Source: Rhododendron vialii (Eukaryota; Streptophyta; Magnoliopsida; Ericales; Ericaceae). From it: 64,000 nt of DNA. The stretch covers positions 7,515,001 through 7,579,000 of the forward strand of contig NC_080561.1 of assembly GCF_030253575.1 (NCBI RefSeq), given 5' to 3'. Below, piece by piece: positions 1-11,018 of the stretch (positions are counted from its first letter, which is position 1; the number at the start of each line of letters is the position of its first letter). Under the pieces are notes generated by a model. It was given only the letters and a program-made list of their open reading frames with translations, made no database searches and had not been told where the DNA came from. Both the position numbers and the translations under genes were made by a program.

Positions 1-690
1 TTGCATGAGGGCCAACATTCAATGGGTAAAAATGTGGTGTTACATGGAGAGGGTTTTAGGGAGGGAATGGGGGATTTGGAGGCCTGAAAATGGCAGGGAG
101 AAGGTGAGAATTTCAGCTGGAAATAAGGGGAAAAATAAGGGGAAAGGAGATGTGAGGTGATGGTGGAGTATTGGTTTGGTATTAGTTTAGTTAGAATTCT
201 AGTTTAGGATTTAGTTAGGCTAAGGTTTGGGTAAAATGATCCGATGTATACACACGCACACAATAAAGAATTAACTCATCGGGTACGTACGCACAGAATC
301 GATTACGAAAATAAAATTGGTGTGACGACATAAATAATTTTTCTCATTAAATAAAATAACGAGCAAAATATTATTTTCGTTTTTGAAATTATTATTATTT
401 ATTAAAAATACCGGGTCTTTACAGACTCGTTGAACCACCTAGTCCTATCCGATTTTTAAAACATTGGTTAGAAAAATTGATATGTGGCCTTACTCGTTTT
501 GGGGTCTCAAAATTCTTCGACACGGTCTCCAATAAATTTTCTCTATCTACTGTGTCTTTCTCCGATTATTACTTTCAAAAATATCCCTTAAATCCAAACC
601 GAACAGAGAGAATTTTTACCAAAAAGTTCCACTCCTGAAAGAATAAGGAAATAAAACCCACTCGAGGGGCAAAAACGCAATATCAAAGGG
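1..690. other. Intergenic, no gene seen
   Basis: AT-rich sequence with no credible coding frame, and nothing I could assign to a named element. Confidence 0.4.
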
Positions 691-699
691 ATCAGAATC

Positions 700-1171
700 A
701 GAACCACCCCAAACGTAGTAAATCGAACAAAGCTCTCAGAGTGGTTTCTCTCACTCTCTCTCTGATGTTTTTCTATGGGTAATTTAGATGCTTCAACCTA
801 TACTATTTGTTGATTAAACAGAGATGATTATTTACCCCCCCACGCACAAACAAAAAAAACTCGAAGGGTTGATGAGGTTATCTGGGCTTGAGTCAAATTA
901 AAATCAATCTGCTTTGTTCCATCTGTATGTCGTAGGATTGGTGCGATACATTGCCAATTAGAAAATTTCGAATCCAGATTGAAGTCGGCAATTCAAAGTT
1001 TTCAATACTGTTGCCGGAATTAACCAATTTTTTTCATTGTTATGCATGTAGGGTCTGCCAAACCAAACCGAGCTTTGAGTCCCAATCATATAGGATATGC
1101 CATCATCTTGGTTATTATTTGTTTTAACTTGTACGGTTTTTGTTGTTGTATTCTGATTTCAAATTGACAGT
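700..1171 (+). promoter_or_regulatory. Possible 5' leader and leader intron of the RING gene
   Basis: A CT-rich stretch around 746-765 resembles a plant 5' untranslated leader. A donor-like GTAATT lies at 779 and an acceptor-like TTGACAG ends near 1171, 20 bases before the chosen ATG. This would put an intron in the leader. A five-codon upstream ORF (ATG at 764) would overlap the donor. All of this is inferred from signals. Confidence 0.3.
1052..1112 (+). repeat. Dispersed repeat, CCAAACCGAG...CCCAATCA type
   Basis: The segment reading AAACCAAACCGAGCTTTGAG followed by TCCCAATCATATAGGAT matches, with changes, a second copy at 10293-10345. This wording is common in plant genomes as a dispersed repeat. 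I cannot assign it to a named family. Confidence 0.4.
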
Positions 1172-1190
1172 GTCAGATAGTTACAACAAC

Positions 1191-1919
1191 ATGGAGGATG
1201 GTAGGTATGCTTGTAGTTGCAGGGAGGATGATAGCATTATCCCTGACAATCTTCCCAAGGGATATAGCGGTTTTGTTGTCAACCTGTGGTTTCGTAATGA
1301 AGTTGAAAGAGCTAGTGGCGATGATGCTTTGGTGCTGGATTCATACAAGAAATGGCTTCAATTTCCTAATTTCGAGAATATGGAGATGGCATTGGGTTCG
1401 CGTATAAGTTCTTGGCGTAGAGTGTACCTACCGGAAAGAATCCAGGACTTGGTAGGAGAAAAGGTACTCAGTTTTGCTAATTCGATGTTGATGGATACAG
1501 AAAGTGAATACAAGAAGGTACTGCCGATTGCTGTGGAAGTTGTGGTTAGGACGTTGCAAGGATCCATGGAGAGAGAGCAAGAGGCAATTGCTCGGGCTTT
1601 TACTGAGCCTGCCGATGCAGTTCTCGGAGAATTTCTGCAAGCCATTAGAGAGGAAGATTACCAGGAAGCAATGGAGTATGTGGGTGCAATTAGATCAAAG
1701 GTCAACACAATGGAGTATATAACAGTCCCCGATTCATATGTGGGCAAGCGCTGTATGCTTTGTTCGGATGAGTTTTCTGCAGGTTCGTTTGTTGTTCGCA
1801 TGCCCGTTTGTTCTCATGTTTATCATGGGGGCTGTATTGTTAAGAAGCTTGTGCTATTCAAATCATGCCCCATATGCCCACTTTTGGAGGTGCCTGTCCG
1901 CGTTAAGTCTCAGTTTTGA
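1191..1919 (+). CDS. RING-H2 finger protein, probable E3 ubiquitin ligase
   Basis: Predicted 242-residue protein whose last ~45 residues form a RING-H2 finger. The ligands run in order CMLC, then about 15 residues, then C-S-H, Y-H-G-G-C, and CPIC, giving the C3H2C3 pattern. Such domains recruit ubiquitin-conjugating enzymes, so an E3 ligase role is expected. No transmembrane segment is evident. The N-terminal ~190 residues carry no domain I recognise, and the substrate cannot be read from sequence. The start is the first ATG after a likely acceptor (MEDGRYACSC); the frame is open further upstream only through non-ATG codons. The coding part is a single exon. It reads away from the F-box gene at 5.6-7.7 kb and shows no breaks. 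Confidence 0.75.
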   Translation: MEDGRYACSCREDDSIIPDNLPKGYSGFVVNLWFRNEVERASGDDALVLDSYKKWLQFPNFENMEMALGSRISSWRRVYLPERIQDLVGEKVLSFANSMLMDTESEYKKVLPIAVEVVVRTLQGSMEREQEAIARAFTEPADAVLGEFLQAIREEDYQEAMEYVGAIRSKVNTMEYITVPDSYVGKRCMLCSDEFSAGSFVVRMPVCSHVYHGGCIVKKLVLFKSCPICPLLEVPVRVKSQF

Positions 1920-3090
1920 GCTACTGTGTTTGCTTACCAACACTGGGTCTGCTTTTGCTATTTTGTGATACCAGTGGTTGGACGCGTTTTGCGCGTGATA
2001 AATTATGCTTTAGTTTACTTTTGGTTCTTTTGAATCTGGATACTTGTGGTCGTATCCTAGTTTAAGCTTCCATTTGGAGTTAATGGTATGAATTTATTCT
2101 TGCAAATTGGCCTTAAAGTCAGTTGGTTTGATGTTGGAAATAATGTGCAACTTCATGGTGTCAAGTGTGCAATTAAACTTCAAATTTCAAGTGCACCCTC
2201 CAGCATCTTATCTTATATGTGCCTTGGTATAATATTTATTTCTTTTGTTTAGATTGTTGTAATTTGTGATTTATGTTCGTTGACAGTAGTGCCAGAGTTG
2301 CATGATATCTACAAAAAAGAGTGATAATTTATCAGTTTGGAGTTATTCCCTAGAAACCTATGAGGTTGCACCCTTGCTCACTTCCAGAACCCTAGCTGGT
2401 AAGAAAATCGAGTATCCGAAAAGAAGAAGAGTTTACGCTGAAGTTCGAGAAAAATTTGAACGACTGCTGTGATTTTGAGAATGAATTGCAAGACAAGTGC
2501 GCCTCGAAACGAGACTACTGAAGTTCGATCAATTTAATGAATTGCATGAAGCATTTTAACTTTCTTTCAATGTAGCTGTAACACAAAAACTATTTTTTAC
2601 AACCATAGAATTGAGAAGTATAGATACGCTTATTTTTGAAGATTGGGTTTGTGGATGGAAGAAAAATCAAAGGGGAAAGAGAGGAAAATATAAGTGACAA
2701 ATGGATTGAACAATGTATTTATAGGTCGTTTCAGTTTTTTCGAAAAGAAAGTTTAGAAAATGAATGTAATTTCAAGCTCAACGGGGTTAACTTTTTGTTC
2801 TGTTAAACCTATTAACCTGACATCCACCCGGTCCAGTAGTAGTGCTCTGGGCCATGTTTAAGAAATTGTATTAGGTTAAGTACCAAATTAATTATCTAAT
2901 CTAATATTGAAAAGTACGAGTAGAACGGGAATTAATAGGTTAATACTTTATCGTTTTTCTGCTTTTATTTTGACTATAACACGTAAACAGAGTCTAGCGA
3001 AAATTCTTCAGAGTTCAGAAGATTACCTAATACAAAGAATGCACCCCCGATCAACTACCAATACAACAAAGGGGCGTTCGCAAAGCAGAG
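1920..3090. other. 3' flank and intergenic DNA
   Basis: Probable 3' untranslated region of the RING gene followed by AT-rich intergenic sequence. No further gene is supported. Confidence 0.4.
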
Positions 3091-3094
3091 GGCT

Positions 3095-3412
3095 GTAAAC
3101 GAGCCAAGCCGAGCCGAGCTTTGTCGAGCTCGAGCTCGGCTCGTTTACTAATTAACGAGTCCAAAATTCTAGCTCAAGCTCGGCTTGAGCCTTAACGAGT
3201 CGAGTCCTTGTTGAGCCAGGCTGAGTCATTTACTAAACGAGCCTTTTTAATCGAGCTAAACCACCCTTAATGAACCGATCTTATGTTGAACGGCTTGTAA
3301 ACGAGCCAAAAACTCGAGCTCGAGCTCGGCTCATTTACTAAACGAGCCAACCCGAGCCTTAACGAGCCGACCCGAGCCAAGCTCGCGAGCTGCTCGGTTC
3401 ATTTATAGCCCT
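3095..3412. repeat. GAGCC/GAGCTCG-rich dispersed repeat
   Basis: Dense degenerate repetition of ACGAGCC, GAGCTCGAGCTCGGCTCG and TTAACGAGCC. The same wording occurs in weaker form at 17190-17340, 17640-17800, 29020-29260 and 44190-44490. The copies sit between genes or in introns, and none encodes a supported protein. The family is unidentified. Confidence 0.6.
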
Positions 3413-4716
3413 ACCAAGCAGTTGCCAGAACAGAAGTTTCACTTTAGGTCACTTTTTACCAATATCAGAACATATAATCGCCTTGTCACTCTTTCGATTT
3501 AAACAATCTAACACAAGCACACTAATTGTGTACTTATTTTTTTCTTTAGTGAACTTTTTTTTGCTTTTAGTCATAATTGTGTACTTTTTAGACTTTTCTC
3601 GTCGAGACGGATAATTAATCCAAAAAAAATCACGCAAATTTAACAAAAATTCAAAAAAGACGAACAAAATACACAAAATGAATAAATAAGTTAAGTTTAG
3701 AAGAACTTAGCCAAAATGGACGAAAAATTGAACAGTAAAAGCCAACTCACTCTTTATATTCTAAAATATACATGTAGATTTCCAAAATTAAGAAACCAGC
3801 ATGGGTATGCAATGGCATCCAACAGATATAGATAAGGGAATCCAACGGCCTCAATCAATTGAAAAATGGAATTGATAAATTATACTACTAAGAAACCAAT
3901 AAATAGGTAAGTGAACATATAAAATTTAAATTACTCATAACATATATGACCGTTCATCTCGGGCAATCTATTTAGTGCTACGTGCTTTTGTGATTTTCAT
4001 AACCAAAAGATTTTTTTTTACTCTCAATGAATGGTCGATCTAATAGAATAGTTGGGAATCATACTTTTGCATTTTAGAATATTGATTTGTTGATTTTGAT
4101 AAGGATTGCATGTTTAGTGTTTTGACTTCCCCCAAATTCTAAATCGTAGCTCCGCCACTGATTGTATGGCACTCTCCAACGCTTCGATGGTCAGTATCCA
4201 CATGCTGGTGACGCTAATGGAAGCGGCCGCCAATTACCTCAAGATCAAGAACACTTAATTAAGAGTTGAATAAAAAAAGTCACGTATGAACAAGGCTATT
4301 ATTCCTTGAAATTCAAACTCTGCACCCTGCCAACGATGTGTTTCCTAGTTTTTCCATTCATGTAGTATATCCATATGTTGTTCTCAAAGTGTCCACATTA
4401 GTATATGCCTGGATGCTGTTATTTGTATTCAAAAAGCATTGTGTTTTTTGAGCAATTCACCATTTCGAAAAAGAAAAAGAAAAACAATATAAGAAACAAG
4501 CCCAAGTCAAGAAGTCCAAAATAGAAGATGTTTTGGAAGGAGATATAAGTTCGTGGTTTCTAGAAGAGTAGAATATCTAAATTCCAAAAGATGTCTAGAA
4601 AAGCCTTAATTAAGAAATATCCTAGATATTTGTTGATAAGTATTTTCCACATGTGTCAAATTTAGAACCTATCTCGATATTATCTTGTAAAAGAAGAAAT
4701 CTAGAACCTTCAATGA
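3413..4716. other. Intergenic, no gene seen
   Basis: AT-rich sequence. I see no domain-bearing frame and no complete mobile element. Confidence 0.35.
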
Positions 4717-4795
4717 ACTAGTATAAATATGAATGGGTTCTAATCATTCTTCCATTGAACTTGTATAAATATGAATGGGTTCTAATCATTTAGCC
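4717..4795. repeat. Two-copy tandem repeat of about 40 bp
   Basis: The phrase TATAAATATGAATGGGTTCT plus AATCATT occurs twice in direct succession, separated by a short unique link. Each copy contains a TATA-like TATAAATA, but no gene start follows closely. Confidence 0.7.
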
Positions 4796-4984
4796 AAAAA
4801 GTTTGTGTTCAAGTATATAATACAAAGTGCTTACTTCCCCATACTAATCTCAAGTACTCTTCCCTCTTGCGGAAATAAATCCTTCCAACACACACACCCA
4901 AATAATCCTCTTCTTTCCAACAATACCATTACCAATAACATATTTTGATTTTTCATTCATAGCAGTTCTTCTCGTGTACCCGTG

Positions 4985-5045
4985 AGGTGAGCTCACTCAA
5001 TAAATGATCATTTGGGAGGTGGTATAGAATCGGTTCTAGCGACTC
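4985..5045 (-). pseudogene. Third partial copy of the F-box gene 3' region
   Basis: On the minus strand this reads EPILYHLPNDHLLSELTS, aligning with EPILCHLPNGALLSDLAS in the copy at 5132-5425. It is too short and incomplete to act alone. It appears to be the outermost remnant of a tandem duplication. Confidence 0.5.
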
Positions 5046-5131
5046 TACAATGGCTATAAGTCTATCTCACGTCTTGCACACTACTTCCAGCCGCAATTGC
5101 ACTCCAACCTCATGACCCATTCTTCAAACGA

Positions 5132-5425
5132 TTATGCTCTTTCACACCCTTGTAGATGTTTCAAGGCTGTAAAGCCAAATACACCCCTTTCGCCCCGTTG
5201 TAGCCTTTGCAACGTAGCTTTTACAGTTTCCCCCGACTGCATATATGAGGCTAGGTCACTTAACAAAGCTCCATTTGGGAGGTGACAGAGAATTGGTTCT
5301 ATTGGCTCTAAGGTGTATCCCCAAATAGAGATTCTAGAATATAAGCTTTCCTTGAATTGCTCGTTCATGCCAAGAGGCACACAACAATACGGTATGACCC
5401 CAACCCCAAGCAACCATCTTATCAC
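5132..5425 (-). pseudogene. Partial tandem duplicate of the F-box gene 3' region
   Basis: A minus-strand frame of about 97 codons. Its second half (LSDLASYMQSGETVKATLQR and onward) matches residues about 175-215 of the neighbouring F-box protein (LSDLASFMMPGETVKAAILR). The F-box itself is absent. The copy lies about 200 bases downstream of the intact exon and continues as a third fragment at 4985-5045. It is best read as a decayed duplicate. An alternative downstream exon of the same transcript is less likely, because the upstream frame ends at a clean stop. Confidence 0.55.
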
Positions 5426-5626
5426 TTCGTCCCCTTAACACTTTCAAACTACATCCAATTTAGTGTTTGAAAAGTAATAGCACAATTTACATCATCCAAT
5501 TGTCAAACCAATGTCAATAACATCCATTAAACTTGGTCTAAGTAACATTGACCAGAAAGGCAAATACCAACATTTTTGGGGCCAAATGTACTAGTATAAT
5601 GACTTGCATGTACTGGACCACTTTTT

Positions 5627-7673
5627 TTATGCTTCGAGAACGACTTCCTTTGTCCATTCCTCTATATCTTTAAAACCACGGGACACCAACCGAACGACCC
5701 TTTGTTTGAACAAGTTTGTTTGCCTAAGCACTTTCATGTTTTCTTTCAAAAATGTGAATCTCATTGACCCCCTTTTCTCCCTTCCTAACCTCAGAATTGC
5801 AGCCTTTACTGTCTCCCCTGGCATCATAAATGATGCCAGGTCACTGAGTCCCATAGGGGAGGTGATAAACGGCGCCTCCTCGCGGTTGCGTTGCACGGTG
5901 GGGATAAGCCGACCCCAACTCTTACAAACCGCCTGAAGCCAAAGTTGAACACCCTCTGGAAGGTGAGAAAAAATTTCCACCAACAATACTTCCGGTATAT
6001 TCTCAAATTGTGGCACCGAAGGTTCCACCTGCAACTGGTCATCACTTTCTTGTATAATCTCCTTGCCAAGTCTCCTAGAAGGCTCTCTACATAGGGAAAT
6101 AACGTAAGTAATTAGTTAATCGGATACCGAAAATTGGCAAGAAAGGGGAAGAATTCAAAGGAAGAAAACCCATAATACAATAGTCCTACATAATGACAAA
6201 CCTGCATGGTTCTTATTTTCAAGGAAAATGCATTCGTAAAACTAGGGGTTTTGCATATAAAACCACCATCCATGCACAGAAACAAGTGAGACCAAAAACT
6301 TTTCAACAAAGAAAACTTTGAAAATCTCAGATGCTTAGGGAGACCAAAAAATAAAGAAGAAGAAGAAGAAGTTACCCCGGTTCTGATTCGAAGAAGAAAG
6401 GTGATCTCCCGGGTGTCGTATGTGGATGTACTTCATCTTCTTCAGACCCGTTTCTAAGAGTAGCAGCTGGCTCCAGAAACACAGGAACTCTAGTGTTAGG
6501 CTATCTTATCAGGCTCAATGATTCAGGAGTTACTACACCACAAATCTGGCAATGTAATATGTATATATTTTCGAGAAAGGGCAAGAATACAAGCAAAGCA
6601 ACACAATCTTCTGTGTATGCTTACATAGAAATTATTATTAACCAATTTCCATATATGGAAGAAATAATTTCCATGTAAGCAAACATGTTAGTATATGTCG
6701 AATATGTGGTTACAAAAAACATCTGTGGCAAAGAAACAAATTAAATATTCACAAAGTTGCTGAAAGGAAACTCAAAATACTGTCATGCTTGGGAGAGAAA
6801 GAGGTAGTTACTCCAATATCGGTTCCGAGATATCAGCATGGCCTTGTTTCACTTGTAAATTTTCTGCATCTTCTTCTCCGGAAGGCTTCAGAATCTTCTT
6901 GTCAAAACCCTCCATGACAGTAGTAGCCTCCGCTTGACTTATCGACGATTCCCTGAAGGAAAAAAAAAAAGTATTAAGTCAATGATCAAGTGAATACAAA
7001 AGAAAACACAAGAACTCTTCCAGTAGCATATTCGTTAAAAAGAAAACGCATGATGTTAACTCTATTATGTTATCAAGTTAATACAACAGAAAACACAAGA
7101 ACTCTTCCAGTAGCATATTCCTTCCAAGAACTTTGTTTACGGGGCCAGGAAACATAGGCCACCAACTGATAGCAGATCCGCACAGGAAAGAATAAAACTG
7201 AATAAGCCCATTCATGACCATGGCAATTGGGAAAAAACAATACAGCATAGCCTGAGTAGGTATCGAAATAATTGAACATTCACTAGACCAACTAATCGTC
7301 GTCGAGAAACAAAGAAAGAAAAAAGAAGGGGGAATCGGAAAGAAGATTTATGATCTTGCAATCTTGAAGAGAAAAGCACGCACAGATTAACACCAAGAGT
7401 CTAAACAAGTTCTTTGCATGCAATTAGAAACATCTCAGTATGTACTGCCTATATGCAAATCGAACTAAAAATACACTTAGATAATCATCAGTTTTCTTGG
7501 TGAAGAACTAGTTTCCGGTACTTACCCCGATTCTAATCCTTCTCCTGGTTCCTCCACGTTTGAAATGTCAGGTCTTTGTGTACCAGTAGCAACCGCTGTG
7601 GTGAAGATGATGCATGTCCTTCTATGGGCTCCTTCCCTTCTCTGCGTTTACCAATGCCTCTGCTGTCAGACAT
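5627..7673 (-). CDS. F-box protein, five predicted exons
   Basis: Exons, 5' to 3' on the minus strand: 7652-7673, 7526-7595, 6812-6952, 6376-6489 and 5627-6086. All junctions keep frame and give a 268-residue protein. The last exon holds an F-box at about residues 130-165 (IPEVLLVEIFSHLPEG, then KSWGRLI), the motif that binds SKP1 in SCF ubiquitin ligases. Residues 1-115 are acidic and low in complexity. The C-terminal part (LSDLASFMMPGETVKAAILR) matches no substrate domain I know, so the target is unknown. Exons 3 and 4 are multiples of three bases flanked by phase-2 introns. The first intron would be only 56 bp, so exon 1 is the weakest part. Partial copies of the 3' end follow downstream. 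Confidence 0.6.
6988..7122. repeat. Direct duplication inside an F-box gene intron
   Basis: The phrase AAAACACAAGAACTCTTCCA plus GTAGCATATTC occurs at about 7001 and again at about 7089, with similar flanks. It is a local duplication within the intron between exons 2 and 3. Confidence 0.65.
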
Positions 7674-7708
7674 TTTTCTTGATGCTTTCTTGTATATGCA
7701 GAGAGAGC

Positions 7709-7742
7709 GCGGGGGGGGGTGGTGGGGGGGGGTGGGCGGCGG
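7709..7742. repeat. G-rich homopolymeric tract
   Basis: Runs of G broken by single T or C residues, just upstream of the F-box gene start. Length is probably variable between individuals, and the tract is prone to sequencing error. Confidence 0.8.
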
Positions 7743-8165
7743 CTCCGAGGCTTTGGAAGGCAGGCAAAAAACGGTTATTGCAGTTATAAGTAGTAGCACT
7801 TATCTCCTTGGATTGTTTCCCAAACAACCACAAGCCGATGTAAACTGGGATAAATCCAAAAAACTGGATATCCTACTGGGGTAGGACAGGGATACCCATG
7901 CATTATCCTGGCGGGGTTGTGGGCAGGGCTAAATTTTCGCGTCGGGTATGGCAAAACCTGTCCCGTCCTGTTGCCATTTCTAATTTCAAGTTTGGACTAT
8001 TTGTGGGTGTTTCTCAAATCCTTAAAAAAAGATCACAATCCTTCACTTTTTAAATCTTGTCGAGCATATCAGTCCTTCCAAAAATCATATCGGGAAAATG
8101 TTCCTATTTATGTCACTTTTTTCTGTTCTACTTATAGGCCCAGATAAAAAGGCTAAAAAAAATTA

Positions 8166-8296
8166 GGAAAAATGACAGCCCATGACATATTTTGATAATT
8201 AATACCCGCCAATGACAAGTTAAGAACATTTGTTAATACTGAAAATGCTCTTAACGGATATTAATTACCAAAACACGTCATTGGCCATCATTTTCC
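8166..8296. mobile_element. MITE with ~40 bp inverted ends
   Basis: The left end GGAAAAATGACAGCCCATGA and the following bases pair with the right end read in reverse (GGAAAATGATGGCCAATGAC), extending through TTTTGRTAATTAATA. The 131 bp size and lack of coding capacity fit a MITE. I did not find a clear target-site duplication. Confidence 0.65.
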
Positions 8297-8726
8297 AAAA
8301 AAAATAATCTTTGTCCGCAGGCCCAAAATGAACCTCCAAGGTTAAAGGCCCAGCGAAAAGGTTTCTTCTCCAAATGGCCTCAAAAGCCCAATGCAGAAAA
8401 CCACATGCATATGAGGTGAAAACCAATATAATAAAAGTGATATAATCCATCTTAATCGCAAGAAGGTAAAGGGCAATAACTTTTAGAATAACAAAATATA
8501 CACCAAAACAAAAAAACAAAAACAAAAAGAAGGGGTAGGGTAGCGATTTTTGGACTCCTCTTTTTACCATTCGCACTCTTTTTCACGAATACACTTACAT
8601 TAATACTAACATTTTTTGTCCCACAAATTTAAACCGTCATAATGGCTCCTTCCCTTTTGTTTTATATAATCTCCTTTACTTATGTACTTATATATATGCT
8701 CATTTAGTAAGAAATTTCTAGGGAAA

Positions 8727-8855
8727 TGATTTTGCCACTCCATTTTTTGTTAACGCCACTCCCCTGCAAGTGTATTTTTGGTGCAAGTGTATTTTTGCAC
8801 CAAAAATACACTTGTATGGGAGTGGCGTTAACAAAAAAAGGGTGTGGCAAAATCA
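8727..8855. mobile_element. Foldback MITE, TGATTTTGCCACTCC family
   Basis: Ends TGATTTTGCCACTCC and its inverse bracket a near-perfect hairpin whose inner arms read CAAGTGTATTTTTG / CAAAAATACACTTG. The same terminal wording is found in elements at 8978-9178 and 12663-12811. Confidence 0.7.
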
Positions 8856-8977
8856 GCAGCCAATTTCTAGTGGTTTTTTTCATAGGTGACAATTTGAATA
8901 TTTGGTTCAAAATGATTATACTACTACCTGTTTGCTTTATTTGTCTTTTGTTGTTTAATTTTTAATAGTTTATTTTG

Positions 8978-9178
8978 GCAGCTGATTTTGTCACTCCCCT
9001 ATTTGTTAATGTCATTCATTTTTATTAGGGTGAATTTACTTTTAAAAAAAACCCTTGCATTTGGAAAGTGAGAAAAAGCTGGCATCATAAAGTGCAAGAG
9101 TGTTTTAGTAAATTCACCCCAATAAAAACAAAATGGGGAGTGGTATTAACAAACAGGGGAGTGGCAAAATAATTAGCC
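8978..9178. mobile_element. Second MITE of the TGATTTTGCCACTCC family
   Basis: Inverted ends GCTGATTTTGTCACTCCCCT and, read in reverse, GGCTAATTATTTTGCCACTC. The arms continue through GGGTGAATTTACT. It lies only ~120 bp from the related element at 8727-8855. Confidence 0.65.
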
Positions 9179-10740
9179 TTTATTTTTTATCTCTTGTCCG
9201 GCCTCCAATCAGTGATTGTAAGGCCTGTAACTACTGAATCTATTAATATATCCGAGTGTCTCGACAAGCTTGCGTGCACCTCGACTAAATCTTGGAGGAA
9301 TAATTCAACCGTCCACTGTGACACTCAATCACTCATGAGTAGTATTACCAAAGTATGAGACTAATCCTACATCATACACATCATTTAACACTCCACATTG
9401 TTTCTACCAAGTGCTCCTTCTCCTTAATAACAAGCCAGAAAATTTTGAGCAGAAAAAGCAAAACGAAAGAGCAGTAGAAAAGATGTGTTGCGGCCCCACT
9501 GCGACGACTCCCTCCTCCACCATCAACCCGTCTGTTACCGCCTCTGTCGGCTCCTCCTCCACCACCACCCTTTCTGTCGTTGCCGCGATCTGTGCAATGA
9601 TTTACTGCTGCAGTCCCCGATTCAGTCGGATCACCACATCCTTTCACAAATAAGGAAGTAACGTGAATGTAAAGAAGTCTGGTTAGCTTTATAAAACCTA
9701 AATCATATCCCCTACTCCCAAATTGTGCCCATCGACAAATGCCCCCATCATAAGCTGGAAAGGACCTTGAAGCATTCAATTTTCCATGCACCATGAGTCC
9801 ATGACAGTTTCGATGATCATCAGTAAAATAAAGCATCTCATGTGATGTGTTTAAACGATCCCTTACTTCTTCCAGGGAACGATCACTTACATCGGGTCAA
9901 CGGCAGCTGAAACAGGAAATTCTGAGGCTTGAATTGCCAAATGTGTTGAGCAACTTCACAAAATTGATTAGTAAAATAAGCCTCTTTGGGTGTTGTTAAT
10001 GGATAAAGATCACCTCGTCGATCTCCTCCCTGATGCTATCGCTCGTTCTGTGGTCATGTCCTTTGTCATAAAACCAGTAGCAAATTCAAAATTGAATGGA
10101 TAATCAGAAGTAAACTGACTGACAACAGAGAACAAATTACTAAAATTTTCCTTCATTTCTGGAACTAGCAGTCGTCATATGCCCCAAAATTTATATTTTT
10201 GCATTTCCGGTATGTGTAACGGGCAAAAGATCACCATTTAGTTATCAAAGTTCTGATATCAGACGGCTTGATAGAGAAAGATGTGCGCTTATCCAAACCA
10301 AACCGAGTCTTACGTCTCAATCACTTGGGATTGGCTACATGAATCATTTTCCTCCAATGTACTATTTCTTTCGAAAGCCAAGTACTTCTTGAATGAGTTT
10401 GTTACAAAGTATGAGCTAGGGAGATGTACGTTCCTGAGTTGCTGGATATATATTCTTATTAATGGAAAAAAGCAGGCCTTGCTGAACTAGGCTATGAATC
10501 TTGAGGAAATATCGCGGAGAAACGTATTGTAGCATCTCAATTCCAGATGCCAGAGAGATTTTCGTTCCTCCATTTGAGCCACACGCTTTTTGATTGGTCG
10601 GTATTCGAAAATAATAATTGGTCCACTGGACCTCGATCGTATATATGGTACATTTGACACTTCACACGGTATTAAAAAATGATCATCAATTAGGATCCAT
10701 CAAGTATATATAGTTCTATAAATAGAACCAACTGACGCTA
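9179..10740. other. Intergenic; possible coding remnant on the minus strand
   Basis: A minus-strand frame at 9381-9836 is open for 151 codons and includes a glycine/arginine-rich stretch. Short protein-like segments follow upstream to about 10000. No junctions or domain could be established, so I do not call a gene. Otherwise nothing recognisable apart from the dispersed repeat at 10293-10345. Confidence 0.25.
10293..10375 (+). repeat. Dispersed repeat, CCAAACCGAG...GGGATTGGCTACATGA type
   Basis: Contains CCAAACCGAGTCTTACGTCT, then CAATCACTTGGGATTGGCTA and CATGAATCAT. This wording recurs widely in plant genomes. A related, diverged copy is at 1052-1112. Confidence 0.5.
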
Positions 10741-10743
10741 GCT

Positions 10744-10796
10744 AGTTCAATTACTCAGAAATCTTGCATCTTACTAGAAGATTAGGAGTTCAAATC
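10744..10796 (+). mobile_element. Candidate SINE, tRNA-like promoter
   Basis: An A-box-like AGTTCAATTA (8 of 10 consensus positions) is followed 34 bases later by a B-box GTTCAAATC. This is the spacing of an internal RNA polymerase III promoter. Ends and tail were not defined; the adjacent microsatellite may mark the tail. Confidence 0.35.
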
Positions 10797-10906
10797 TCCT
10801 CACATATATATGCGTTGGGCCGTTGAGTTTACAATGATTGTGAAGTTGTTTTCTATTTCATGTAATTCTCTTATATACCAATTGATAAAACATAAAAACC
10901 TACAAT

Positions 10907-10920
10907 CGCGCGCGCGCGTA

Positions 10921-11015
<95 letters not shown>
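10907..11015. repeat. Compound microsatellite (CG)n(TG)n(TA)n(GA)n
   Basis: Successive runs of CG, TG, TA and then about 27 GA units. The apparent reading frames across this tract are repeat artefacts. Confidence 0.95.

Positions 11016-11018
<3 letters not shown>

Noticed and set aside
1140..1190. Upstream extension of the RING protein
   Set aside because: The extension begins at TTG codons and would cross a likely splice acceptor; the ATG at 1191 is the better start.
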